64,000 bases of DNA, from the NCBI GenBank assembly GCA_030737875.1, contig CM060923.1, forward strand, positions 175,997,696 to 176,061,695, read 5' to 3'. The translations under genes and the position numbers were made by a program. Below are positions 23,954-36,002 of this stretch, piece after piece. This DNA comes from Allium sativum. Taxonomy: Eukaryota > Streptophyta > Magnoliopsida > Asparagales > Amaryllidaceae. The notes below the pieces were generated by a model. That model saw only the letters and a program-made list of their open reading frames with translations. It had not been told where the DNA came from and searched no databases. Each line of letters begins with the position of its first letter. The first letter of the stretch is position 1.

Positions 23954-25077
23954 TTACCAGGCAAAGAGTTCTGAATACTTCTTCCTTATGTTCTCCTCTG
24001 TTTCCCAAGTACAGCCTTCCTCATCACCACCCCACTGAACTTTGACTAGTTTCACCACCTTCCTTCGAAAGCTGCTTCGTATCGTTCCCAACAATATACA
24101 CAGGCTTGCGGTTCCCAACCGCCTCGAGTTCAACTTCGATGTTATCCCACTGATCAGGTGAAATAGCCATACTAGGGTCGTGCACGAATTTCCTTAACTG
24201 GGAAACATGAAATACGTTATGAACTCCTGCCATTTTGTCTGGTAACTCAACTTTATATGCAAACTCAACCAAATGCAAATGGTCATCCCATGACCTTCCA
24301 AGATCCAATATACAAGTTCTCAAAAGGTTCTCTAATATACAATTCACTCAAATACCATCATGACCTGACCTAGTCCTTGGTAAATTATCAATATAATCCA
24401 TTTGAGACTTGTTCTCATTTTCATTTAGGAATTTCTAATGGTTGTAACAAACCACTAGGCTTCTTTTGCTCATCATTAACTAACTGGCAATTCATGCACT
24501 TGGACATAAACTTCCCAACGTCTTTCTTTATCCTTTCCCAGTAGTAAGTCTGCTCCATGTCTCCATACATCTTGTTACCACCGGGATGTATAGTCAATTT
24601 CGAGTGATGAAATTCTCTAAGCACTTCATCTCTCAGTCCATCTACGTTGGGTACAACTAGTCCTCCATTCTTTTGAAGCCATCCTTCTCGATCAAATCCT
24701 TGCTTGATCGTTCTCTTTCCATCGATACCCATCTCTACCCTAGAGATGATTTCCAATAGGTTAGGATCGTCCTTCTAACTGGAACCAATCCACTCAATCA
24801 AAATCGATCTAATCGTCAAGCTTACTGGCGTTTCTGAATCCAATTCATTCTTGGGTCTGAAATCATATCCTTTGATATACTCTAGTTGCTTCCATTCTAG
24901 AAACAAAACCCCTAAACTGGCATGTCTCCTACTCAATGCAACTATTACCGCACCCAAATCCTTTACTATGATCACTCTGCCCCATGGAGTCATGGCGACT
25001 CCACTGCACTGATCCATAGCCACTAGTCCTTTGCTATGTCCACTCTGCCCGATGAAGTCATAACAACTCCACTGCAC
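23954..25077 (-). pseudogene. Pol remnant of the minus-strand chromovirus: RNase H end, integrase zinc domain, chromodomain-like tail
   Basis: Read on the minus strand. The piece begins near 25077 and carries [20 protein letters not shown], the end of RNase H and linker. The integrase zinc-binding region follows (about 24756-24430), with HHSKL, HPGG and KCMNCQLV intact. The catalytic core between about 24420 and 24348 is almost entirely deleted, and a further gap after HLVEFAY removes the segment leading to LPDKMAGVHNVFHVS. A chromodomain-like end (VKLVKVQWGGDEEGCTWET) runs to a stop at 23954. Frame changes separate the pieces. Compared with the plus-strand sister, reverse transcriptase is absent. 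No enzyme could be made. Confidence 0.9.
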
Positions 25078-25922
25078 TGGCTCATAGCCTTACTAATCAT
25101 TTACTATGTCCACCTTGCCCCTCGAGTCATGACGACTCTACTGCACTGGCTCATAGTTCTACTACAATCACTTTGTTCCCCACCGCCGGAACCCTACAGG
25201 TGATAGTCTACTCAAGGGAAGAAAAATAGGAACAACATAGCAACCATAACATCCATCAAACAAGTCCTACCTATCACCTGCTAAATTCATAAACACATCG
25301 ACACCTACATGACTGGTCTACCGAATCCCAATATGTCATTTCTAGTATGTCTGGTCCAACCAACATCAATAACTAATGGAAGCCCAGCCTCCATACATAC
25401 ACCGATGCCTACTTGACCGGTCCAACCAATCCCAGGCCAATGGAAGCCCCGCCTCTCTACGAACTACCGTACGTCCAACGTATGTTTATCCTCCAAGAAT
25501 AACTAGATCACGTCCAACGGATCCAAGGTAACGGGCGTCCCCAGATACCCCTGCTTTTAGTCCGCCTAAAATACTTGAGTCCAACCCAAGTCTATCCATT
25601 GTCTTGCTGCCCTCTCGAGTCCAACTCAACCCGAATCCAATTCCTTGCAGCCTTCTCGAGTCAATCTATAACTCAGACCCAGCCCTAAGTATCCATTACT
25701 GACAAACTCTAGTCCAACGTGTGTCGTCGTCTCCTTATTCGTTGCATCTCCAAGATTAACGAACACCCATTTTCCTTTTACGAGTTCAAGTCCAACTTGA
25801 ATCGCCCTAATCTTCGTTGTATCCTCCATGATCAACGAACACATCCTATTCCTTCAAAGTCCTACTATCCAACGAGAACATCAAAATAGGGCTCTAAACA
25901 ATCCATTACTTTGCATCTTTCT
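25078..25922. other. Non-coding filler inside the minus-strand chromovirus, left part
   Basis: This lies where reverse transcriptase should be. At 24960-25170, overlapping the pol end, it holds degenerate repeats of TATGTCCACTCTGCCC and CTCCACTGCACTGG type. These resemble the complement of the 68-bp repeats in the plus element's LTR, so part of the filler looks LTR-derived. The rest repeats GAGTCCAACCC-like phrases and is unrecognised. Confidence 0.6.
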
Positions 25923-28644
25923 TGTAACAACCCGCATTCTACGCATCGAAGGATCGTAGAATATTTATTTCTTTCCTATATGAAGTCGTATGGTCATGTA
26001 ACTTTGGGAAACATCCATTAGAGTCATTTCCCATGTTCATGATTTTTGTCGATTTTTAAATGACCGTTTTGCCCCTAGCTGATCTTGTTTTGGCCATAAC
26101 TTTTGATTGGAAAGGAATTTTGACCTGAAACCACTTCCATTAGATTTGTTTGATGGTTTACCTTTCCGTAGAGTGGTCATAACAGCCAAACGGACTTACC
26201 GTTTGGGAGATATGGCTGAAATAAGGTTTGGAAGGCGAAAAACTACTTAACCGAGCCAAATAGGGTGATTAGTGAATAGGTCCATAACCCATTTCGGGAT
26301 TAGGGTTATGGGGAGGCTGAAATGAGTTAGAGAATCATTCCATTTCAGTTTTCTAGCCTCCACTTATCTCCAAGAAACCCTAAAAATGGCCTCCAACCTC
26401 TAAATCACCTCCAAATCATCTTTTAATCGAGGATTTAGCTTAGCAACATCGAATCAAGGGAGATCTACACCAAATCAACATTGGAGCTGCTGTTTAGCAT
26501 TGGGATTTGCATCAAATCAGAGATTTATTTCAGATCTTAGTTTATTTGCAGCTAAGGTGAGTGATTTGCATAGTTTTGCACTAATTATGGCTAATTAAGG
26601 GTAATTAGTGTTAATTAGCGAATTTAAACATGATAAAATTCTGGAAAAATGTTCATAAATTCTTAAATGATGTTTTAGACCTCTGATATGAATTTGGGTT
26701 AATTTGGTTAAGTTTTGCTAATCCTATCATTAGTATCACCTAAACATGCTTAAGGGGAAATATGGGGTTTTGGGTATGTTTGATCCATTTTAACCTATCA
26801 TATTGATGTTTTGATGTTTGTGGTTGATTATGCATGTTGTTATGACTATATGATATGCTTTGTGATTGATTTCAATAGATAGAATGGTCGAAAACGTCGT
26901 CGGATGGCATAAGACACTTGCTGGAAAAGTTTCAGGAAACAGTGCAGGATCGGATCAGATCGGATATGGTGGCTCGGATCGGATAAGTTGAACTGGGCAA
27001 GCGATTCGATCGGATCGGAACCTGACACTTGAGAAATCTGGCAAAAAGGAAGGCCACGTTGGTTAAGCTGGGGATCGGATCAACTTATGGACGAAGGACT
27101 CGGACCGGAGTATGATGAAGGGATCGGATCGGAATAGGATAGGGAACGGGACCAGACGAGGCACAAGAACTGGATGGGAGATGGCAACCCGACCCGACCC
27201 GAAGTGGGACACCCGACCCGAACCGACGCGATGGAGTGGACCCGAACCGAACCGTTACCAGAGGAAGACCATGAACCGATGCAACGTAGTGGACCCGACC
27301 CGAACCGATAGCTTGAAGGGGAACCCGACCCGACCCAGTATTAACCAATAACCCGAGATGCAAAGGTAGTCCAATATGGGAAGTTAGAGCTCAGGATCCA
27401 ATTGGGAACCGATGAGTTCACTTCATGGTTGGGCTTTGTTGCGGGACGTGTGCTAAGGAGTTGTCGATGTTCATAACTTCGATTCACCATTGAAAATGGA
27501 TGATGGGCTACTTATCAGTGCAGTAGAGTCATTATGACTCGAGGGGCAAGGTGATGGTAGCAAGACTACGTTATCAGTGCTGTAGAGTCATTATGACTTG
27601 AGGGGCAAAGTGATGCGCAGTAAAACTATGAGCCAGCGCAGATGGGGTGAATAACTCCATGGGGCAAGTGGACATAGTAAAGGATTGGTAAGACTATGAG
27701 CCAGCGCAGATGGGGTGAATAACTCCATGGGGGCAAGTGGACATAGTAAAGGATTGGTAAGGCTATGAGCCAGCGTAGATGGGGTGAATAACTCCATGGG
27801 GCAAGTGGACATAGCGAAGGATTAGTGGCTACGTTATCAGTGCAGTGAAGCCATTTATGACTTCATGGGGCAAAGTGATTGTAGCAAGGTATGTTGGGTG
27901 ATTGAAGTGGTGAATATCATATGCTTTACGCACTGAGTGAGAGATGTGAGGATGGATGCTATGTTTGATTGTTTGCCATCACTATGACATGCACACCCCC
28001 ACCTCCGTATCTTTACACCATTTGATATGGCACCTTAGAGTGTTGTACAATATGTAGTGCTAACTCTTTGGTTGCAGGTCCAGGTTTAGGTATGTTTTAG
28101 TCTACCCGTTATTGTTCTATTTAGATACTTATCGCTCATACCAGGCTTTATGTCTGACCCAGAGTTTTATGTCTCCTCTTATTACTCTGGGTGCTCACAC
28201 GAGCAGACTAGAGACATGTTAGCTGGTGATGCGCGAGTAGCTGATTCGGAGGCGGGCAGGAGGCTTCCACGTATGATGTATATATAGATATTCTCCCAGT
28301 GTCGTTGGTGGTCGCTACTTGGGCATTAGTAGTGTACCTTCTTTATCTTGCTTTTGCTTTGAGACAGTTTGAAAAGTTGTAATAATGTTTAACTTTGGAT
28401 CATAAGCTGTACTTGGATTTTCCGCTGCTATGTTAGTTGCTTCAGCTTATGCACTGTCTCACCTGTTTTATCTCAAGAATGTTATTATCATATTTTATTC
28501 TATGCGCTGTGAGACATTCTACAGGTTCTTTGTTAGTTCATTTTCTTCTTCCCTTTCCTTCTGACGACTCGTTCCGTGCTAACTGGACATGTGTACAGCG
28601 CACTTTTGGAGTAAATGTCGGTTGGTGCGGGGCGGGCCGTAACA
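25923..28644 (+). repeat. 5' LTR of the plus-strand chromovirus
   Basis: Begins TGTAACAACCCGC and ends GGCCGTAACA. It contains a GGATCGGATC / GACCCGACCC low-complexity tract (about 26945-27345) and three tandem 68-bp repeats. The end motifs and overall plan match the LTRs of the minus-strand element, read in reverse. Confidence 0.95.
27626..27830 (+). repeat. Three tandem 68-bp repeats in the 5' LTR
   Basis: Units start CTATGAGCCAGCGCAGATGG at 27626, 27694 and 27763 (the second has one extra G). The same three-unit array occurs in the 3' LTR. LTR tandem repeats often lie in the U3 control region, but no function can be read from the sequence. Confidence 0.92.
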
Positions 28645-28646
28645 CT

Positions 28647-28658
28647 TGGTATCAGAGC
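28647..28658 (+). other. Primer-binding site of the plus-strand chromovirus
   Basis: TGGTATCAGAGC two bases after the 5' LTR, complementary to the 3' end of initiator tRNA-Met. Confidence 0.95.
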
Positions 28659-28844
28659 TCTAGGTTGCGTAGTTAACCTAGGGAAAGACACTAGGGAGAG
28701 ATAGTACGTATATGAGAGCGTGTATCTGTGATTACTTTGGTTTTCAAAAGATATATGTATATGCTATTAGTAGTATAAGAATGAAGTCGCACTGCACTAG
28801 AACCACTATGGGGTCGTTAATCGTTTCCCTTTTTCAGATTGACG

Positions 28845-29918
28845 ATGAGCCGATATGCTAGAGGTGCTGGTAGGGGAGCCAATAATGGGAAAGCCGCTGA
28901 CATGAGGGCGATGTTTACTGACCTCATGAGAGACATGCTTAGAGAAGTACAAGGGGCAGTTCCCAATCCCGGAATTGGTGTTGGCCCCGTAGTGCAGGCG
29001 CCTAGGGTCGATTTCGCCAAGTTATGCAAGGATTACACTAACCTTGGTGGGAAGCCGTTCCACGGAACGGAGTCGGCTACAGATGTTCAAGATTGGATGG
29101 ATAGCTGTGATCGTATCTTGGATGACTTGGGTTTTGAGGATGCGATGAAGAGAAGGCTAGCTTCTCGTCAGCTGCAAGGGCGAGTGATGAATTGGTGGAA
29201 TGCCATTAGAACAGCTACTCCAGAAGACCAGGTTACTTGGGATCAGTTCAAGGCTCGCTTTAGCGAGAAGTTCATTCCAACTGCCCAGAAGTCAGTGTTG
29301 TTTAAGAGGTTCTTGGAACTCAAGCAGAGTGGTAGGGCAGTTTCTGACTATATTGCTGAGTTCGACACCTTGTCGAAATATGGACTATCCCTTATCGATT
29401 CTCCTGAGAAGAAGAATGAGAAGTTCATTACTGGTTTGGATGGATACTTGGGGGAAAGGCTTATCAACCACATCGATGAGACTTTTGAATCGATTGTGGG
29501 GAAAGCTTTGAGATCAGAGAGTCTTTACCCCAAGTCAAAGACTGAGGCTGCATCTGCAGAAGGGCCAAAGCCGCAAGTAGGCGGTGGAGGCAAGAATAAC
29601 TCTCAGAATAAGAGGAAGCAGGACCAATCTAAGGGTGGCCAGAAAAAGAACAAGAAAGATGTTGAGTGCTTCAGCTGTGGTAAGAAGGGTCATTATGCTA
29701 AAGATTGTCGGGCCAAGACAGCGGATAAGAAGTGCTTCAACTGTGGTAAAGTGGGACATTTCAAGGATAAGTGTCCGCATCCTCTTAAGGAGAAGCAGAT
29801 TTTGAAAGCATATGTTATTGATGTTGTTCCTTCTTCGTCGAATACCCCAACTGCGGCGGAGAAAGGAAAGAATGTTGTTATTCAAGGTATGCTTTCTATT
29901 TATGATGTACCAGTTTGA
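28845..29918 (+). CDS. gag: Gag polyprotein, plus-strand chromovirus
   Basis: Start ATG at 28845 (MSRYARGAGRGANN); the frame is open slightly upstream but the sister element shares this Met. 357 residues. The capsid-like central region has PFHGTESATDVQDW and WWNAIRTATPEDQVTWDQFK. A basic Lys/Gln-rich linker follows, then two CCHC zinc knuckles (CFSCGKKGHYAKDC about 29668-29709; CFNCGKVGHFKDKC about 29731-29772). Gag assembles the cytoplasmic particle and binds genomic RNA. The frame ends in TGA (29916-29918), and protease follows in the same frame. The minus-strand sister has Arg there, so the stop is taken as a mutation rather than normal gag-pol termination. The gag part itself is intact. 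Confidence 0.93.
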   Translation: MSRYARGAGRGANNGKAADMRAMFTDLMRDMLREVQGAVPNPGIGVGPVVQAPRVDFAKLCKDYTNLGGKPFHGTESATDVQDWMDSCDRILDDLGFEDAMKRRLASRQLQGRVMNWWNAIRTATPEDQVTWDQFKARFSEKFIPTAQKSVLFKRFLELKQSGRAVSDYIAEFDTLSKYGLSLIDSPEKKNEKFITGLDGYLGERLINHIDETFESIVGKALRSESLYPKSKTEAASAEGPKPQVGGGGKNNSQNKRKQDQSKGGQKKNKKDVECFSCGKKGHYAKDCRAKTADKKCFNCGKVGHFKDKCPHPLKEKQILKAYVIDVVPSSSNTPTAAEKGKNVVIQGMLSIYDVPV

Positions 29919-32900
29919 GTTTTGTTTGATACTGGGGCTTCCCGTTCCTTCATATCTAGTGACCTGGTAGATAGGTTGGGACAGGAACCCGAGATAGTCG
30001 ATAGACCATTGGTTGTGACGAACCTGATTAGTGGTTCAACTAGCCTTAGTATGATTTGCAGGAATTTGGTCTTATCGAGTCATGGATGTATGTTTGTTTG
30101 TGATTGCTTTGTTTTAGGCTTTACTGGGTATGGCATTATATTGGGGGTCGATTGGCTCCAAAGATACGGGGTGGTGGTAGACTGTGAGGGCTTTTTTGTG
30201 ACAGTTAGGGCGGATGATGGGCGGAGGGTAGTGTTTGGTAGTCTACCTAGTGATGGGGTTATGGCTAGTTTTGTAAATTCCCTCGACATCCCGCAGGATG
30301 AGCTGTCAGATGTGCCCGTGGTTGGCCAGTATCCGGACGTCTTAGAGGAGGTGACCGGGCTTCCACCACACCGAGAGATTGAGTTCCGTATTGATTTAGT
30401 GAAAGATGCCAGACCTATAGTGATGCCACTTCGTCGTATGGCACCAAGGGAGCAGCGAGAGCTCGGGGTGCAAGTCAGCAATCTTTTGAAGAAGGGATTT
30501 ATTAGAAGAAGTGTCTCCGAGTGGGGAGCACCAGTTGTGTTTTCCACTAAGGCAGATGGTTCCCTTCGTTTGTGTGTGGACTATCGCGAGTTGAATAAGG
30601 TAACGAGGAAGAATAAGTATCCTCTACCGCGGATAGATGATTTGTTTGATCAACTGGAAGGAGCAAGAGTGTTCTCTCAGTTGGACCTCACGATAGGATT
30701 TCATCAGCTCCGAGTGGCGGATGAGAGTGTTCCGAAAACGGCATTTGGGACGCCGTCTGGATTTTATGAGTGGTTGGTCATGCCATTTGGGTTGACCAAT
30801 GCACCAGCCTACTTTGTGGATCTTATGAATCGAGTATTCAGAGATCAATTGAATAAGTTTGTTCTTGTGTTCATAGATGATATCCTTGTTTACTCAATGA
30901 CAGAGGAGGAACACAAGGGACACTTGAGGATAGTGATGGAGGTGTTGAGGAAACACCAATTGAAAGCGAAATTCTCTAAGTGTCACTTTTGGAGAAGGGA
31001 AGTGAGATTCTTGGGTCATGTTGTTTCAGAGAGTGGTATTGCCGTGGACCCTGCGAAGGTGGCTACGGTACAGGATTGGCCTACGCCCAAGAATGCAACA
31101 GATGTAAGAAGTTTCTTGGGATTAGCTGGATATTATCGTAAGTTTATCCAGGACTTCTCCAAGATAGCAGCACCGTTGACTCAGTTGACTAAGAAGAATC
31201 AGTCCTTCGTCTGGGACGGAGTGTGTGAGAATGCATTCAAGAGTCTAAAGGAAAAGTTGACGCGTGCGCCAGTGTTAGTCATTCCTAAAGGGAATGAAGA
31301 GATGACGGTATACACGGATGCTTGTGGTACCGGACTAGGTGTTGTGTTGATGCAAGGAGGTAGGGTCGTAGCTTATGCTAGTCGACAGCTAAAGCCGCAT
31401 GAGAAGAAGTATCCTACCCATGATTTGGAATTAGCAACGATCGTGTTTGCGCTGAAGATGTGGAGACACTATCTCTTGGGAGAAAGATTTGAGTTGTTTA
31501 CCGATCATAAATTGTTAAAGTATCTCTTCTCCCAGAAAGATCTAAATCTCCGTCAGCAGAGATGGTTAGAGTTCTTGGCTTCGTATGATTTCGATATCGC
31601 ATACACACCTGGGAAAGGTAATGCTGTAGCCGATGCCTTGAGTAGGAGACATGCCAGTTTATGGGCAATGTTTCTTGAATGGAAGCAACTAGAGTATATC
31701 GTGGGGTTTGATTTCAGACCAAAGTGCGAATTGGATCCAGAAATGCCAGCTAGTTTGGTGATCAGACCCACTTTGATAGAGCGGATTGGTTCCAGCCAGA
31801 GGGACGATCCTAATCTATTGGAAATCATCTCCAAGTTAGAGATGGACATCGACGGTGAGGAGATGAATTTGTATGGGCTTGATCGAGATGGATGGCTTCG
31901 AAAGAATGGAAGACTAGTTGTACCCGACGTGAATGGTTTGAGAGATGAAGTGCTTAGAGAATGTCATCACTCAAAACTGACTATACATCCCGGTGGTGAT
32001 AAGATGTATCGAGACATGAAGCAGACTTATTACTGGGAAGGGATGAAAAGAGATGTTGGGAAGTTTATATCCAAATGCATGAATTTCCAGCTAGTTAAAG
32101 CCAAGCAAAAGAAGCCTAGTGGGTTGTTGCAACCATTAGATATTCCCGAATGGAAATGGGAGCAAGTCTCGATGGATTTCATCGATGGTTTACCAAGGAC
32201 TAGATCGGGATATGACAGCATTTGGGTAATTGTGGATCGATTGACTAAGAGCGCAAGGTTTGTACCAGTCAAATCGACCAGAACGGCAGCCAAGTTAGCA
32301 GATTTGTATATGAAGTGGGTAGTGAGATTTCATGGAGTACCTGAAAGCATTGTGAGTGACCGAGACCCGTTGTTCACTAGTGGGTTTTGGAAGAGCTTAC
32401 AAGAGGGTCTAGGGTCAGGATTATATCTCAGTACCACATATCATCCTCAGACCGACGGTCAGACGGAGAGGGTGAATCGTATATTGGAAGATCTCTTGAG
32501 AGCTTGAATATTGGATTTTGGTGGATCATGGGATGACTATTTGCATCTAGTAGAGTTTGCATATAATAATAGCTACCAATCCAGTATCAGTATGGCTCCA
32601 TATGAAGCTTTGTACGGAAGACCGTGCTACTCACCATCATGTTGGATAGAGACTGGCGAGAAGTTTATGCTTGGACCAGATGTGGTGAGAGAAACTTCAG
32701 ATAAGATTAAGACCATTCAACAACGAATGAAGGCCGCCCAAGATAGGCAGAAGAGTTATGCTGATAAGAGAAGAAGAGACTTAAAATTCTCCGTTGGTGA
32801 CTTGGTGTTTGTCAAGATTTCTCCGTTGAAGAGCGTGATATGATTTGGCAGGAGAGGCAAGTTAGCACCAAGATTTGTTGGCCCATTCCCTGTTCTTGAA

Positions 32901-33221
32901 CTAGTCGGGAATTTGGCGTATAGAGTTGGCTTACCAGAGAAGATGGCGGGAGTTCACAATGTATTTCATGTTTCCCAACTAAGGAAGTTCGTTCACGACT
33001 CAAATATGACTGTTTCACCTGATCAGTTAGAGGACTTCGAAGTAGAACCCGAGGCGGTTAGGAACCGCAAGCCGATTCGTATTGTCAAGCACGATACGAA
33101 GCAACTTCGAAGGAAGGCGGTGAAGCTGGTCAAGGTTCAGTGGGGCGAGAACGAGAATGACTGTACTTGGGAGACAGAGGAGAGCATTAGGAAGGCATAT
33201 CCAGAACTCTTTGCCTGGTAA
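29919..33221 (+). pseudogene. pol: Pol polyprotein (protease, RT, RNase H, integrase, chromodomain-like), interrupted by two TGA codons
   Basis: In the same frame as gag. Aspartic protease [12 protein letters not shown] near 29919-29955. Reverse transcriptase about 30400-31150 with the catalytic FIDDIL motif (about 30870). RNase H about 31290-31640 ([11 protein letters not shown] through [10 protein letters not shown]). Integrase has a zinc domain (about 31960-32100), then a catalytic core with Asp in MDFIDG, Asp in VSDRDPLF and Glu in QTERVN (about 32170-32470). The C-terminal region ends VKLVKVQWGENENDCTWET, chromodomain-like, at 33221. TGA codons at 32505-32507 and 32841-32843 break integrase. 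One Cys of the zinc domain is Phe (32085-32087: KCMNF, where the sister has KCMNC). There are no frameshifts. It copies and integrates the element in the family, but is dead here. Confidence 0.94.
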
Positions 33222-33263
33222 GATTTACTTTGCGTGTTTTTGGTTAGGGAATTTCGGGGGCGA

Positions 33264-33283
33264 AATTTCTTAAGGGGGGAGAA
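33264..33283 (+). other. Polypurine tract of the plus-strand chromovirus
   Basis: TTAAGGGGGGAGAA directly before the 3' LTR, preceded by ATTTCGGGGGCGAAAT. It primes plus-strand DNA synthesis. The same arrangement precedes the LARD LTRs. Confidence 0.92.
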
Positions 33284-35997
33284 TGTAACAACCCGCATTC
33301 TACGCATCGAAGGATCGTAGAATATTTATTTCTTTCCCATATGAAGTCGTATGGTCATGTAACTTTGGGAAACATCCATTAGAGTCATTTCCCATGTTCA
33401 TGATTTTTTTTTATTTTTAAATGACCGTTTTGCCCCTAGCTGATCTTGTTTTGGCCATAACTTTTGATTGGAAAGGAATTTTGACCTGAAACCACTTCCA
33501 TTAGATTTGTTTGATGGTTTACCTTTCCGTAGAATGGTCATAATAGCCAAAAGGACTTACCGTTTGGGAGATATGGCTGAAATAAAGTTTGGAAGGTGAA
33601 AAACTGCTTAACCGGGCCAAATAGGGTGATTAGTGAATAGGCCCATAACCCATTTCGGGATTAGGGTTATGGGGAGGCTGAAATGAGTTAGAGAATCATT
33701 CCATTTCAGTTTTCTAGCCTCCACTTATCTCCAAGAAACCCTAAAAATGGCCTCCAACCTCTAAATTACCTCCAAATCATCTTTTAATCGAGGATTTAGC
33801 TTAACAACATCGAATCAAGGGAGATCTACACCAAATCAACATTGGAGCCGCTGTTTAGCATTGGGATTTGCATCAAATCAGATATTTATTTCAGATCTTA
33901 GTTTATTTGTGGCTAAGGTGAGTGATTTGCATAGTTTTGCACTAATTATGGCTAATTAAGGGTAATTAGTGTTAATTAGCGAATTTAAACATGATAAAAT
34001 TCTGGAAAAATGTTCATAAATTCTTAAATGATGTTTTATACCTCTGATATGAATTTGGGTTAATTTGGTTAAGTTTTGCTAATCCTATCATTAGTTTCAC
34101 CTAAACATGCTTAAGGGGAGATATGGGGTTTTGGGTATGTTTGATCCATTTTAACCTATCATATTGATATTTTGATGTTTGTGGTTGATTATGCATGTTG
34201 CTATGACTGCATGATATGCTTTGTGATTGATTGCAATATTTAGAATGGTCGAAAACGTCGTCGAATGGCGTAAGACACTTGCTGGAAAAGTTTCAGGAAA
34301 TAGTGCAGGATCGGATCGGATCAGATATGGTGGCTCGGATCGGGTAAGTTGAACTGGGCAAGGGATTCGATCGGATCGGAACCCGAAACTTGAGAAATCT
34401 GGCAAAAGGGAAGGCCATGTTGGTTAAGCTGGGGATCGGATCGGCTTATGGACGAAGGACTCGGACCAGAGAATGATGAAGGGATCGGATCAGATTAGAA
34501 TAGGGAACGGGACCAGACGAGGCACAAGAACTGGAGCACGAACTGGATGGGAGATGGCAACCCGACCCGACCCGAACCGACGCGATGGAGTTGACCCGAA
34601 CCGAACCGTTACCAGAGGAAGACCATGAACCGACGCAACGTAGTGGACCTGACCCGAACCGATAGCTTGAAGGGGAACCCGACCCGACCCAGTATTGACC
34701 AATAACCCGAGATGCAAAGGTAGTCCAATATGGGAAGTTAGAGCTCAGGATCCAATTGGGAACCGATGAGTTCACTTCATGGTTGGGCTTTGCTGCGGGA
34801 CGTGTGCTAAGGAGTTGTCGACGTTCATAACTTCGATTCACCATTGAAAATGGATGATGGGCTACTTATCAGTGCAGTAGAGTCATTATGACTCGAGGGG
34901 CAAGGTGATGGTAGCAAGACTACGTTATCAGTGCAGTAGAGTCATTATGACTTGAGGGGCAAAGTGATGCGTAGTAAAACTATGAGCTAGCGCGGATGGG
35001 ATGAATAACTCCATGGGGCAAGTGGACATAGTAAAGAATTGGTAAGACTATGAGCCAGCGAAGATGGGGTGAATAACTCCATGGGGCAAGTGGACATAGT
35101 AAAGGATTGGTAAGGCTATGAGCCAGCGCAGATGGGGTGAATAACTCCATGGGGCAAGTGGACATAGCGAAGGATTAGTGGCTACGTTATCAGTGCAGTG
35201 AAGCCATTTATGACTTCATGGGGCAAAGTGATCGTAGCAAGGTATGTTGGGTGATCGAAGTGGTGAATATCATATGCTTTACGCACTGAGTGAGAGATGT
35301 GAGGATGGATGCTATGTTTGATTGTTTGCCATCACTATGACATGCACACCCCCACCTCCGTATCTTTACACCATTTGATATGGCACCTTAGAGTGTTGTA
35401 CAGTATGTAGTGCTAACTCTTTGGTTGCAGCTCCAGGTTCAGGTATGTTTTAGTCTACCTGTTATTGTTCTGTTTAGATGCTTATCGCTCGTACCAGGCT
35501 TTATGTCTGACCCAGAGTTTTATGTCTCCTCTTATTACTCTGGGTGCTCACACGAGCAGACTAGAGACATGTTAGCTGGTGATGCACGAGTAGCTGATTC
35601 GGAGGCGGGCAGGAGGCTTCCACGTATGATGTATATATAGATATTCTCCCAGTGTCGTTGGTGGTCACTACTTGGGCATTAGTAGTGTACCTACTTTATC
35701 TTGCTTTTGCTTTGAGACAGTTTGAAAAGTTGTAATAATGTTTAACTTTGGATCATAAGTTGTACTTGGATTTTCTGCTGCTATGTTAGTTGCTTCAGCT
35801 TATGCACTGTCTCACCTGTTTTATGTCAAGTATGTTATTATTATATTTTATTCTATACGTTGTGAGACATTCTACAGGTTCTTTGTTAGTTCATTTTCTT
35901 CTTCCCTTTCCTTCTGACGACCCGTTCCGTGCTAACTGGACATGTGTACAGCGCACTTTTGGAGTAAATGTCGGTTGGTGCGGGGCAGGCCGTCACA
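33284..35997 (+). repeat. 3' LTR of the plus-strand chromovirus
   Basis: 2,714 bases from TGTAACAACCCGC to CGTCACA, near-identical to the 5' LTR, with the same 68-bp repeat array at about 34980-35182. The final CGTCACA versus CGTAACA in the 5' LTR is one of several single-base differences. Confidence 0.95.
34980..35182 (+). repeat. Three tandem 68-bp repeats in the 3' LTR
   Basis: Units start CTATGAGC at 34980, 35048 and 35116, each 68 bases, matching the 5' LTR array. The first unit has more substitutions than the others. Confidence 0.92.
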
Positions 35998-36002
35998 TTT
36001 CT

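Larger units (their letters stand above)
25923..35997 (+). mobile_element. Plus-strand Ty3/gypsy chromovirus (Tekay/Del-like), complete structure
   Basis: 10.1 kb with LTRs 25923-28644 and 33284-35997. The 5-bp target duplication TTTCT occurs at 25918-25922 and 35998-36002. A tRNA-Met primer site, a polypurine tract and a single gag-pol frame with a chromodomain-like C-terminus complete it. The 2.7 kb LTRs, domain order and chromodomain fit the Tekay/Del chromovirus clade; the clade is inferred. The two LTRs differ at scattered positions and by a small indel near 27195, so it is a fairly recent but not brand-new insertion. Three in-frame TGA codons silence it. Confidence 0.95.

Noticed and set aside
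27626..27830. 68-bp tandem repeats as a CRISPR or satellite locus
   Set aside because: Units are contiguous without spacers, and identical arrays sit in both LTRs, so they are LTR components.
29916..29918. TGA between gag and protease as a programmed readthrough site
   Set aside because: The sister element encodes Arg (AGA) at this position in an open gag-protease frame, so mutation is the simpler explanation.
30080..30547. 155-codon minus-strand frame inside pol
   Set aside because: Shadow of the protease-RT coding strand with no domain signal.
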